Below are positions 9,286 through 17,375 of a DNA stretch of 54,798 nt, in pieces. The notes under the pieces are model-generated. The model did no database searches and was not told the DNA's origin. It was given only the letters and a program-made list of their open reading frames with translations. Source of the stretch: an uncultured Bacteroidaceae bacterium (GTDB lineage Bacteria; Bacteroidota; Bacteroidia; Bacteroidales; Bacteroidaceae); contig CAJODY010000016.1 of the NCBI GenBank assembly GCA_905233285.1, forward strand, positions 1-54,798. Direction: 5' to 3'. How positions within the stretch are numbered: position 1 is the stretch's first letter; each line of letters opens with the position of its first letter. Made by a program: the position numbers and the translations under genes.

Positions 9286-9864
9286 TTATGCGATGTTCTT
9301 CGACATCTTCTTCAGGTTGAGCAGGGCATAGCGCATTCTTCCTAGTGCAGTATTGATGCTGCAGTTTGTCTGCTGTGCTATCTCTTTGAACGACATATCC
9401 TCGTAGTATCTCATCAGGAGCACCTGACGTTGGCTCTCCGGCAGTTTGGCGATGAGTTCTTTGATGTCGCTTATCATCTGCTCCTTTATCATCTCCTGTT
9501 CACGGTTTTCGTTTACTGCGAGCGATGGGTCGTTGAACAAATCCTGTTCGCCTTCGTCGTTCGAGATAACCTTGTCGTCGGTTGCCTTTCTGAAATGGTC
9601 GATGACGAGGTTATGTGCCACGCGCATTATCCATGCGTTGAACTTGCCGGTTTCCTGGTATTGACCGTTTCTCAGTCGGACAACGACTTTAACGAATACG
9701 TCTTGGAACAGGTCTTCTGCCAGTTCCTGATTCTTTACTGCGTAATAGATGTACGAATAGACTTTGCTTTCGTATCGTTTCATTAAAACATCGAAAGCGA
9801 TATCATTACCTTTTATATACATGTCAACCAACATCTCGTCGGTTGCAGCATTCAGATTTTTCAT
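9286..9864 (-). CDS. ECF-type RNA polymerase sigma factor
   Basis: A 192-residue sigma-70 family factor with only regions 2 and 4, the ECF pattern. Region 2 (about residues 22-90) includes LAEDLFQDVFVKVVVRLR and FNAWIMRVAHNLVIDHFRK, which bind core polymerase and the -10 region. Region 4 (about 130-185) includes LPESQRQVLLMRYYEDMSF and the helix-turn-helix FKEIAQQTNCSINTALGRM for -35 recognition. An acidic linker joins the two. No anti-sigma gene or TonB-dependent receptor lies next to it, so it is not a SusC-linked ECF system. What it controls cannot be told from here. Confidence 0.93.
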   Translation of the reverse strand: MKNLNAATDEMLVDMYIKGNDIAFDVLMKRYESKVYSYIYYAVKNQELAEDLFQDVFVKVVVRLRNGQYQETGKFNAWIMRVAHNLVIDHFRKATDDKVISNDEGEQDLFNDPSLAVNENREQEMIKEQMISDIKELIAKLPESQRQVLLMRYYEDMSFKEIAQQTNCSINTALGRMRYALLNLKKMSKNIA

Positions 9865-9963
9865 TATGCTACTAGTTTAAAGTTTCGCGTAATGTTTCTT
9901 CTATAGGCAATGATGTTTTAGATAGTTAATAATTTAAGTTGTTTTAATGAAATTTTGTCCTCG

Positions 9964-9998
9964 GAACACAATGTTCTTTGCGCAAAAACGTTGCAAAG
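9964..9998. repeat. Two short inverted repeats upstream of the sigma gene
   Basis: In the 165-base gap between fmt (stop at 10030) and the ECF sigma gene (start at 9864) there are two perfect small dyads: GAACA-N3-TGTTC at 9964-9976 and CTTTGC-N11-GCAAAG at 9976-9998. They could be operator sites or a weak terminator for fmt. No T-run follows, so a terminator is less likely. Confidence 0.35.
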
Positions 9999-10029
9999 AA
10001 AGGCGTTTTAGAAGTAACTGCCAAATTTT

Positions 10030-11001
10030 TTAACAAAAAAATGCGTTTTCGGGCAGTTGCATACCCCTCAAAACGTCTTCTACAGGCATTTTCTTCTTTC
10101 CTTCGAGCTGCAAAGTGAGTATATTAAGTGAGCCGTCTGAGGTCTGAACTCGCAGGAATGTCTTGCCGTCCGAAGTTATGGTGCCGGGCTTGTTCTGAGT
10201 ATTCGGAATATTCTGATTATTCAGATTATTCTGAGATACCTCATATATTTTTACCGACTTGCCTCCGAGCATAGTCCATGCAGCAGGGTAGGGCGACAGA
10301 CCTCTGACGAAGTCGTATATCCGCTTTGTGGGTTGGTTCCAGTCGATGCGGCATGTGTCGCGGAATATCTTTGGAGCCGGCGTGGGTTCTACGTCCTTGA
10401 TGTCGTCCTGAGGTGTTGTCTTGAACGTGCCGTCGATGATGCTGTCCACGGTCTTGAGTACTAGCTCGCCGCTAAGTGCCATCAGTTTGTCGTGAACCAC
10501 TTCCACATTGTCGCTTTCAGCAATAGGTATGCGCACCTGGTCTATGATGTCGCCTGTGTCTATCTCGTGTTTCAGCAGGAAAGTTGTCACTCCTGTCTCT
10601 GTCTCTCCGTTTATTACGGCCCAGTTGATGGGTGCGGCACCTCTGTACTTAGGCAGCAGACTGGCATGAGCGTTGATAGTACCGAATCTAGGCATGCTCC
10701 ACACCACTTCGGGCAGCATCCTGAATGCTACTACTACTTGCAGGTCTGCGTTCAGTCCGCGCAGTTCCTCCACAAACTCCGGGTCTTTCAGTTTCTCCGG
10801 CTGCAACACTTTCAGTCCGTGCTCTGTAGCATACTGCTTCACCGGACTTGGTTGCAGCACACTTCCGTGTCTGCCCATCGGTTTGTCCGGCATCGTCACT
10901 ACAGCTACCACGTTGTATCCTCCTTCTACCAATGCACGCAGACTTTCTACTGCGAAGTCCGGCGTACCCATATATACTATGCGCAAAGTCTCTTTTGTCA
11001 T
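10030..11001 (-). CDS. fmt: Methionyl-tRNA formyltransferase
   Basis: Fmt formylates initiator Met-tRNA using 10-formyltetrahydrofolate. The 323-residue protein has the N-terminal Rossmann-like formyltransferase fold, with RIVYMGTPDFAVESL at the start. The active-site segment is INAHASLLPKYRGAAPINWA, holding the catalytic Asn and His, and the conserved Asp follows in KHEIDTGDI. The C-terminal tRNA-binding domain contains an unusual Asn/Gln-rich stretch, SQNNLNNQNIPNTQNKPG, encoded by an imperfect 9-base tandem repeat. The start ATG overlaps the ancestral stop of the upstream chloride-channel gene as ATGA, so fmt is the last gene of the prfC-tsaC-clcA-fmt run. Confidence 0.95.
   Translation of the reverse strand: MTKETLRIVYMGTPDFAVESLRALVEGGYNVVAVVTMPDKPMGRHGSVLQPSPVKQYATEHGLKVLQPEKLKDPEFVEELRGLNADLQVVVAFRMLPEVVWSMPRFGTINAHASLLPKYRGAAPINWAVINGETETGVTTFLLKHEIDTGDIIDQVRIPIAESDNVEVVHDKLMALSGELVLKTVDSIIDGTFKTTPQDDIKDVEPTPAPKIFRDTCRIDWNQPTKRIYDFVRGLSPYPAAWTMLGGKSVKIYEVSQNNLNNQNIPNTQNKPGTITSDGKTFLRVQTSDGSLNILTLQLEGKKKMPVEDVLRGMQLPENAFFC
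10193..10237. repeat. In-frame 9-base tandem repeat inside fmt
   Basis: Five consecutive 9-base units begin with TTC on the forward strand: TTCTGAGTA, TTCGGAATA, TTCTGATTA, TTCAGATTA and TTCTGAGAT. The period of nine keeps the fmt frame and encodes Asn/Gln-rich tripeptides. Copy-number change would lengthen or shorten the protein by three residues without breaking it. Confidence 0.8.
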
Positions 11002-12802
11002 TCCTGGCTGAATTCTTTAAGTGTCTGTCTGTATGAGTTGAAAACGAACGACTTACAAATCCCACATATCTCTTTCCCTCGTCAACGATGGGCAGGTTCC
11101 ATGCTCCTGTATCCTCAAACTTCTTCGTCACGGTCTTCAGAGTGTCGTTGATATTGAGCAGCGCGGGCGGTTCCTTCATGAACGAACTCACCTTGTAGTT
11201 GTGGTACAGTTCGCTGCGGAACATGACATTCCTCACGGTGTCGAGCGATACCACACCGAGGAACACACCTGCGCTACTTACTACGGGGAACAGGTTTCGG
11301 TGCGATTTCGATATAATCGTCGTGAGTTGTCTCAGGTCCATATCGGGAGTTACCGTCTTATAGTCGCGTTCTACGAGCGATTCCAGACTCAGTACCGTCA
11401 GAATGGCTTTATCCTTGTCGTGGGTTATGAGGTCACCTCTGCGTGCCAGTCGCATGGCATAGATGCTGTGAGGCTCAAACATATTGATGACGAGGAAGCT
11501 GATTGCCGACACAATCATCAATGGTACGAACAGCTTGTATCCTCCTGTCAGTTCGGCAATGAGGAAGATACCTGTCATCGGGGCATGCATCACCCCCGAC
11601 ATCAGTCCTGCCATACCGTACAGTCCGCAGTTCTTAGCCGATACGAAACAGCTTGAGCCGTACTGAAGTCCCAGCGTCATGTCCCAGATGTGGGCAAATA
11701 CGAATCCGGCGATACATCCCAGGAAAAGACTCGGAGCAAACGTACCACCACATCCACCTCCTCCGTTCGTCGCACTTGTGGCAAATACCTTGAACACCAT
11801 CACCAGTCCCAGATAGAGCAGCATGTTCGTTTCGTCGCCGTAGAACAGCGAATGACTCGTTATCTCCAGTGCCGAAGCCTCGTTGATGAGTTGGTTTATC
11901 ACGTCGTAACCTTCACCATACATGGCAGGGAAGAAGAATATGAGTGTGCTCAGCACCGTAGCTCCCATCAGGAACTTATAGACGGGGTTGTTCAGTCGTC
12001 CGAATATTCCCTCGAACCAGTTCATCATCCTGGTGAAATAGAGCGAAAGCAATCCGCAGAAGATACCCAGCACGATACATGCCGGTATGATGTCGATTGA
12101 GAATTCCTTTGTCAGGTTGAAGTCGAACTGCGGTGATGTGCCATACAGGGCGTACGACACACATACCGACGTGATGCTCGTAGTGAGCAGAGGCAGGAGC
12201 GATGCCATATTCAGTTCGAGCATCAGTACTTCAATCACGAACATAACACCGGCTATCGGAGCCTTGAACACTCCGGCTATGGCTCCGGCAGCACCACAGC
12301 CCACGAGCAGCATCATCGTCTTGGGCGGCAGGTGGAAACGCTTTCCGAATTCCGAACCCCAAGCCGAACCTGTCAATACGATAGGTGCCTCGGCTCCTAC
12401 CGAACCACCGAATCCGATAGTGATGGCGCTGGCTATGATGCTCGACCAGCGGTTGTGCGATTTTATCCTGCTCCGTCCTCTCGACATCGCATACAGAATC
12501 TTCGTCACTCCGTGACTGATGTCGCCCCGCACGATATACTTGACGAAGAGCATCGTAATCAGGATACCCACAGCCGGATATACCAGATAGAGCCAGTTGG
12601 CTTCGTGTTCCTGGAATCTCGATGTCAGCAACAGCTGAATATTTCTGATTATCCATTTCAGCACGAAGGCTGTCAGACCCGTACACACACCCACAACCAC
12701 GCTGAGCATCAGCACTACCTGCTGTTGTGTGTGTCCGCCCTTCAGCCATTCCGTTATGGCATTGAACAGTCTTATTTCACGTCTTCTGAAATTCCAAAGC
12801 AT
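10998..12802 (-). pseudogene. ClC-family chloride channel/antiporter with CBS domains, frameshift near the 3' end
   Basis: A voltage-gated-type ClC membrane protein that moves chloride, or exchanges it for protons. The first 430 or so residues hold the hydrophobic ClC core, with GSVGAEAPIVLTG (gating glutamate region) and GGGGCGGTFAPSLFLG (GxFxP ion-pore motif). Two CBS domains follow (about 465-590). Near 11041-11053 the frame breaks: after YVGFVSRS the expected ending VFNSYRQTLKEFSQE is in another frame, and its TGA (10998-11000) overlaps the fmt ATG by four bases. The length from start to that stop is two bases over a multiple of three, fitting loss of one base or of one 4-base CGTT unit. 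As read, translation would continue about 110 residues inside fmt in a wrong frame. Confidence 0.85.
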
Positions 12803-12813
12803 ATACTTCGTAT

Positions 12814-13380
12814 TTATTTCCTTATGATGGTGAACGCTCCGTTCTCGTCAATCTTGATTATGCTCGACGGCTTATGCTTCTCCTTGCAGCGCTGGTTATA
12901 GCGTACCACATAATCTACAGCCTCTTTTATCTCGTCTGAAATCTCGTCGAACGTCTGCGGAGTGGGTTCGCCGCTTATGTTTGCACTCGTCGAAACAATA
13001 GGTTTCTGAAAGCGGAAGCACAGCTCTTTCGAGAATTCCTCACGGGTGATGCGTATGCCTGCCGACCCGTCCTCGGCAATGAGGTTCGGAGCCAGCCCCG
13101 TCACATTATTATATATAACGGTCAGCGGTTTGTCGCTCATCTCTATCAGGTCCCAGGTCACGTCAGCCACCCTCCTCACGTATCTCGACAGTCGTGCCTC
13201 GCTGTCTATCAGACAAAGCATGGCTTTCGAGTCCTCACGTCGTTTTATCTCGTAAATCTTCTTCACGGCTTCGGCATTCGTGGCGTCGCATCCGATGCCC
13301 CATACCGTATCGGTAGGGTAGAGTATCACTCCTCCTGCCTTCATCACCTCTATGGCTTTCTTTACTTCGTCCTGTAGCAT
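12814..13380 (-). CDS. tsaC: Threonylcarbamoyl-AMP synthase (Sua5/YrdC family)
   Basis: This enzyme makes threonylcarbamoyl-AMP from threonine, bicarbonate and ATP, the first step of the universal t6A37 tRNA modification. The 188-residue protein covers the YrdC fold: GGVILYPTDTVWGIGCDAT near the start, the KRR segment in IYEIKRREDSKAM, and the late conserved PIVSTSANISGEPT. There is no C-terminal Sua5 domain, so it is the short form. It lies 12 bases after prfC and 11 bases before the chloride-channel gene, all in one direction. Confidence 0.92.
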   Translation of the reverse strand: MLQDEVKKAIEVMKAGGVILYPTDTVWGIGCDATNAEAVKKIYEIKRREDSKAMLCLIDSEARLSRYVRRVADVTWDLIEMSDKPLTVIYNNVTGLAPNLIAEDGSAGIRITREEFSKELCFRFQKPIVSTSANISGEPTPQTFDEISDEIKEAVDYVVRYNQRCKEKHKPSSIIKIDENGAFTIIRK

Positions 13381-13392
13381 ATCCGTTCTGTT

Positions 13393-14982
13393 TTAGAAAT
13401 CGCTGTTGAAATGGAACTTTATGTTCTTGAAATCCTGCTGAGCCATCTGGAGCACGTAGTTCGAGTCGGCTAGGAATACATCCCTTCCGTCCTTGTCCTT
13501 TGCCATATACTGATACTTGCGCTTCTTGAAAGCCTCGAGTTCTGCCTCGTCGTCGCTCTCCACCCAGCACGCCTTATAGAGCGAAACCGGTTCCCAACGG
13601 CACTTGGCATTATACTCGTTCTCCAGTCGGTACTGGATTACCTCAAACTGCAGCTGTCCCACCGTTCCGATGAGTTTCCTGCCGTTGAACTGGTTCACGA
13701 ACATCTGAGCCACACCCTCGTCCATCAGTTGGTTGATACCCTTTTCCAACTGCTTCGTCTTCATCGGGTCTGCATTCTCGATATACTTGAACATCTCGGG
13801 CGAGAACGAAGGCAGTCCTTTGAAATGCAACTGTTCACCCTCGGTCAGCGTGTCGCCAATCTTGAAGATTCCGCTGTCCGGCAGACCTACGATGTCGCCT
13901 GCCCATGCCTCGTCGATAGTCGATTTTTTCTGAGCCATAAACTGCGTCGGACTCGAGAAGCGTACTGTCTTTCCGTTTCTTACGTGCAGATACGGAGCGT
14001 TCCTTACGAAACGTCCTGAACACACCTTGCAGAAAGCCGTACAACTGCGGTGGTTCGGGTCGATATTGGCTGTAATCTTGAATATGAAGCCTGTGAACTT
14101 AGGCTCTTCAGGTTTCACCATTCGTTCTACGGCTGTCGTCGGACGTGGGTTCGGAGCTATCTCCACGAAACAGTCGAGCAGTTCCTGCACTCCGAAGTTG
14201 TTCAGAGCCGAACCGAAGAACACAGGAGCTATGTCGGCGTCGAGATACGTCTGCACGTCGAACGGGTCATAAACCCCGTCAATCATCTCCAAGTCCTCGC
14301 GCAATTTCTCAGCATCCTCCTTGCCCACCTTCTCGTCCAGTTCCTCCGAGTTTAGGTCCACGTTCACTTTCTCCGTCACCATCTGCTTGTTCGGAGTGAA
14401 CAGGTTCAGATTATTCTCATAGATGTTATACACGCCCTTGAACCTCGCGCCCTGATTGATGGGCCAGCTGAGCGGACGCACATGAATCTGCAATTCGTTT
14501 TCCACCTCGTCCAGCAGGTCGAAAGGGTCCTTACCCTCGCGGTCCATCTTATTGATGAACACTATTACGGGAGTCTTCCTCATTCGGCACACCGTCATCA
14601 GTTTCCTCGTCTGAGCCTCCACACCCTTCGCTCCGTCAATCACGATGATAGCCGAATCCACAGCTGTCAGCGTGCGGAACGTATCCTCGGCAAAGTCCTG
14701 GTGACCCGGAGTGTCCAGGATGTTCACCTTGTAAGGCAGCTGTCCCTCCTTTGCTGGCGGACAATAGTCGAATTCCATCACCGACGTACTCACAGAGATA
14801 CCTCTCTGTTTCTCAATCTCCATCCAGTCCGACGTTGCCGTTTTTTTTATCTTGTTCGATTTTACCGCTCCTGCCACTTGAATCTGTCCTCCGAACAGCA
14901 GCAACTTCTCCGTCAGCGTCGTCTTTCCTGCGTCCGGGTGTGAAATAATTGCAAAAGTCCTTCTTCTTTCAATCTCGTTCAT
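13393..14982 (-). CDS. prfC: Peptide chain release factor 3
   Basis: RF3 is a translational GTPase that removes RF1/RF2 from the ribosome after termination. The 529-residue protein starts [20 protein letters not shown] and shows all G motifs: P-loop [13 protein letters not shown] (G1), the DTPGHQDF segment (G3) and [14 protein letters not shown] (G4). The RF3-specific beta-barrel and C-terminal domains follow, with [19 protein letters not shown]. It is the first gene of a reverse run with tsaC, the chloride channel and fmt, and has a clear promoter directly upstream. Confidence 0.96.
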   Translation of the reverse strand: MNEIERRRTFAIISHPDAGKTTLTEKLLLFGGQIQVAGAVKSNKIKKTATSDWMEIEKQRGISVSTSVMEFDYCPPAKEGQLPYKVNILDTPGHQDFAEDTFRTLTAVDSAIIVIDGAKGVEAQTRKLMTVCRMRKTPVIVFINKMDREGKDPFDLLDEVENELQIHVRPLSWPINQGARFKGVYNIYENNLNLFTPNKQMVTEKVNVDLNSEELDEKVGKEDAEKLREDLEMIDGVYDPFDVQTYLDADIAPVFFGSALNNFGVQELLDCFVEIAPNPRPTTAVERMVKPEEPKFTGFIFKITANIDPNHRSCTAFCKVCSGRFVRNAPYLHVRNGKTVRFSSPTQFMAQKKSTIDEAWAGDIVGLPDSGIFKIGDTLTEGEQLHFKGLPSFSPEMFKYIENADPMKTKQLEKGINQLMDEGVAQMFVNQFNGRKLIGTVGQLQFEVIQYRLENEYNAKCRWEPVSLYKACWVESDDEAELEAFKKRKYQYMAKDKDGRDVFLADSNYVLQMAQQDFKNIKFHFNSDF

Positions 14983-15007
14983 TCTTTACCTTAATTAATA
15001 ATGTGTG

Positions 15008-15039
15008 CAAAGGTAGTGTAAAACAAGCACAATGCCAAA
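15008..15039 (-). promoter_or_regulatory. Promoter of the prfC run
   Basis: Read on the reverse strand, a -33 box TTTG (15036-15039) and a -7 box TACCTTTG (15008-15015) are separated by 20 bases. This matches the known Bacteroidetes consensus TTTG-N19-21-TAnnTTTG exactly and lies 25 bases upstream of the prfC start. Confidence 0.8.
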
Positions 15040-15110
15040 TTTATTTTCCCCTTTCCCCTTATCTGCATCTTCATTCCTCAGTAAAGACCTTCTCGCGCCT
15101 TAGTTTTGAA

Positions 15111-15214
15111 ATAAAATCGCGTCGGGATTTTTAAAAATCCCCTCGCGATTAATAAAAATCCCTAGGGGATTATTATTATTCCCCTCGCGATTTTTTATTG
15201 TTACTGGGACGTGA
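15111..15214 (+). repeat. Dispersed 104-base palindrome-rich repeat, copy 1
   Basis: The element begins ATAAAATCGC and ends TACTGGGACGTGA. Inside are AT-rich spacers and several inverted boxes of the type ATCCCC/GGGGAT and TCGCGA, which can fold into hairpins (for example around 15114-15150). A second copy of exactly the same length lies at 36352-36455 in the same orientation. No coding frame is present. It occupies part of the 450-base gap between prfC and the YitT gene. It resembles a REP- or MITE-like intergenic element; I do not recognise a named family. Confidence 0.7.
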
Positions 15215-15233
15215 AAATCAAAAACCTCAGACG

Positions 15234-15299
15234 TTGCGACTCAATTTCTGCGATATTGCGGCTCAATCTTTGCGACATCGCGACTTTTCTTCTGCGATG
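15234..15299 (+). repeat. Three tandem 22-base imperfect repeats
   Basis: Units at 15234-15255, 15256-15277 and 15278-15299 each read TTGCGACTC or a close variant followed by a pyrimidine-rich stretch and TGCGA. The core TGCGA/TCGCA-type words recur in each half unit. The tract sits directly after the dispersed repeat and about 100 bases before the YitT promoter. It could be a protein-binding array or simply repetitive spacer. Confidence 0.7.
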
Positions 15300-15370
15300 T
15301 CACTACCTGGCGCCTTAGAAGAGTCTGTCCTTTTCGTGCTTCCATTGTTTTGCAAATAATTGCCGTAAGT

Positions 15371-15403
15371 GTTGTGCCGAATAATATTGATTCATTATCT
15401 TTG
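15371..15403 (+). promoter_or_regulatory. Promoter of the YitT gene
   Basis: GTTG at 15371-15374 (three of four matches to TTTG), a 21-base spacer, and TATCTTTG at 15396-15403, an exact TAnnTTTG. The start codon at 15434 follows 30 bases later. Confidence 0.65.
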
Positions 15404-15433
15404 CAAACGCAAAAACAAAAGAATAAGCAGAAT

Positions 15434-16663
15434 ATGAATGCGATGAAGATAAAGGTTATGCAGGAGATGAAGGATTATTTCTTCATCGCCGTAGGAGTGA
15501 TGATGTACTCCGTCGGAGTGACTCTGTTCATGTTGCCTTACGGATTGACGACGGGCGGTGTGGCTGGTATTGCCTCGATTGTGTATTATTCGACAGGTGT
15601 TGAGGTGCAGGTGACCTATATGGCCATCAATGTGTTGCTTCTGCTGCTGGCTATAAAGGTGCTTGGTGCGAAATTCTGCGTGAAGACCATCTATGCCGTT
15701 GCCGTGATGACGTTCGGTCTGTGGCTTATGCAACGACTGATTGAGCAACCTATGCCCGACAATCCTGCAAAGATGTTTCTGCCGAAGGTCCTGGGCGATG
15801 AAGTTTTCATGTCCTGTGTATTGGCCGGTATAATCGAGGGTCTGGGATTGGCATTCTGTTTCGAAAACAACGGTTCCACCGGTGGAACGGACATTATTGC
15901 ACTTATCGTGAATAAGTACCGCCAGATGACGTTGGGTTCTGTCATTTTGGCGTGCGACTGTATAATCATCTCGTCGTGTTATTTCGTATTCCACGACTGG
16001 AATCGTGTCATCTGTGGTTTCGTGATGCTCTTCATCTGCTCGATGACGCTCGACTATGCGATACGACGCAGACACCAGTCCGTTCAGTTCATGATTTTCT
16101 CACGCAATCCGGAGGCTATAGCCGATGCCATCGTGAGAACACATCATGGTGCCACAATACTCGATGGAACCGGCTGGTTTACGAAGACTAACCGCAAGGT
16201 GGTGGTCAGCATCATACGACGCAGGGATCAAAACCTGATACTGAGAATGCTGAAGAATATAGACCCGTATGCTTTCGTCAGCATGACTGATGCCAGCGGA
16301 GTGTGGGGCGAGGGATTCGATGCGATGAAGGTGAGGGATAAGAAGAGAAAGGAACGCCGCATTCTGGTGTGTGCTACCAACAACCAGACGAAGATAGAGG
16401 CTGCACGTCTGGCGCTTGGTGATGACTACGACGTGCGTTCGCTTTACGACGTAGGATGCGATACGCGTCAGGAGTTCTATTCCGTCGTCCTCGGACAGTC
16501 AGGTAGCGCCCGTTGTTCGTTCGTGAAGAAGTTCTTCGGCTTCGACTCTTTCTATATTGACTCGGATGGTGTCATAACCCTTGTACAGGGCAGTTATGAC
16601 GACGAGGTGTACAAGATAACGGAGTATAAGAGTCTCGAAGAACTGAAGAAGTTCTTGGGCTAA
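15434..16663 (+). CDS. YitT-family membrane protein with a Ham1-like C-terminal remnant
   Basis: A 409-residue protein. Residues 1 to about 200 carry five or six membrane helices of the YitT family (GVTLFMLPYGLTTGGVAGIA; NNGSTGGTDIIALIVNKY). A DUF2179-type cytoplasmic domain follows (about 205-300, with ATILDGTGWFTKTNRKVV). The function of the family is not established. From about residue 309 an extra 100 residues read RILVCATNNQTKIEAARLAL and later SFYIDSDG. These line up with the start of Ham1/RdgB inosine-triphosphate pyrophosphatases, but the internal substrate-binding motif is altered and the enzyme's C-terminal half is missing. ATG 15434 is chosen because it lies just after the promoter; the frame also opens at 15350. 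It converges with the carbonic-anhydrase-like gene, overlapping by four bases. Confidence 0.85.
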   Translation: MNAMKIKVMQEMKDYFFIAVGVMMYSVGVTLFMLPYGLTTGGVAGIASIVYYSTGVEVQVTYMAINVLLLLLAIKVLGAKFCVKTIYAVAVMTFGLWLMQRLIEQPMPDNPAKMFLPKVLGDEVFMSCVLAGIIEGLGLAFCFENNGSTGGTDIIALIVNKYRQMTLGSVILACDCIIISSCYFVFHDWNRVICGFVMLFICSMTLDYAIRRRHQSVQFMIFSRNPEAIADAIVRTHHGATILDGTGWFTKTNRKVVVSIIRRRDQNLILRMLKNIDPYAFVSMTDASGVWGEGFDAMKVRDKKRKERRILVCATNNQTKIEAARLALGDDYDVRSLYDVGCDTRQEFYSVVLGQSGSARCSFVKKFFGFDSFYIDSDGVITLVQGSYDDEVYKITEYKSLEELKKFLG

Positions 16664-17190
16664 GGCATTGGTGTACTGTCGCGATACCAGTCGGCATACA
16701 TGGCATAGTGTTTGGCTATGCCGATATTCAGTTCCTTTGCCTGTTCGGGATCAACTTTCTTTATGAATTTTGCAGGAACTCCTCCCCAGAGTTCGCCGGC
16801 TCCTATCTGCGTGTTTTTCAGAACGAGAGCCCCAGCTGCTACGATGGCTCCCTCGCCGATGACGGCATCGTCGAGGACGGTGGCTCCCATACCTATGAGT
16901 GCGCCTGAATGGACTGTACAGCCGTGAAGGGTCACGTTGTGTCCGATGGTGACGTCGTCGCCAATCTCGATGGGTGCTTTCTTATATAATGTGTGAAGGC
17001 AGGAGCCGTCTTGTATGTTGACGCGGTTGCCTATGCGGATGTAGTGGACGTCGCCTCTGACTACGGCGTTGAACCAGACGGTACAGCCATCGCCCATAGT
17101 TACGTCGCCTACGATAGTTGCGTTTTCGCTGAAATAGCAGTCCTTGCCCCAGCGTGGGGTGAGACCGAGTACGGATTTGATAAGTGCCAT
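16660..17190 (-). CDS. Gamma carbonic anhydrase-family hexapeptide protein
   Basis: A left-handed beta-helix protein of 176 residues built from hexapeptide repeats, of the gamma carbonic anhydrase/YrdA/PaaY group. ATIVGDVTMGDGCTVWFNAV and VRGDVHYIRIGNRVNIQD carry the conserved Arg, Asp and Gln, and HNVTLHGC holds metal-binding histidines. Family members bind zinc or iron, and many are not active carbonic anhydrases, so the activity is uncertain. ATG 17190 (MALIKSVLGL) is preferred to a start at 17241 because the longer form would begin upstream of the putative -7 box. Confidence 0.88.
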   Translation of the reverse strand: MALIKSVLGLTPRWGKDCYFSENATIVGDVTMGDGCTVWFNAVVRGDVHYIRIGNRVNIQDGSCLHTLYKKAPIEIGDDVTIGHNVTLHGCTVHSGALIGMGATVLDDAVIGEGAIVAAGALVLKNTQIGAGELWGGVPAKFIKKVDPEQAKELNIGIAKHYAMYADWYRDSTPMP

Positions 17191-17207
17191 AAAATGTTTT
17201 GTTTTTG

Positions 17208-17215
17208 CAAAAGTA
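17208..17215 (-). promoter_or_regulatory. -7 box for the carbonic-anhydrase-like gene
   Basis: On the reverse strand TACTTTTG matches the TAnnTTTG -7 consensus, 17 bases before the ATG at 17190. No TTTG is found at the right distance upstream, so only half of the promoter is supported. Confidence 0.45.
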
Positions 17216-17308
17216 CCGTTTTTGCAAAACATAAGTAGCATTAATCGGGGAAAAAGCGAAGGAAAATGTGATTTTGGGAAGATTGTATAATAAAAAGTCC
17301 GCGTTAAT

Positions 17309-17340
17309 GTTGCTTGTAATAAAAAAGAAGGATAAATTTG
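17309..17340 (+). promoter_or_regulatory. Promoter of mdh
   Basis: GTTG at 17309-17312, a 20-base spacer and TAAATTTG at 17333-17340, an exact -7 consensus. The mdh ATG follows 35 bases downstream. Confidence 0.65.
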
Positions 17341-17375
17341 CGGAAGTGTAAAATCTTTTAAAAATCAAAATACTT

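Noticed and set aside
10688-10997. C-terminal extension of the chloride channel across fmt
   Set aside because: The residues are Arg/Ser/Gly-rich and do not resemble any CBS or ClC sequence. They are fmt read in a wrong frame after the indel.
15234-15299. Possible CRISPR array
   Set aside because: The units are directly adjacent with no spacers, only three copies exist, and no cas gene is in the window.
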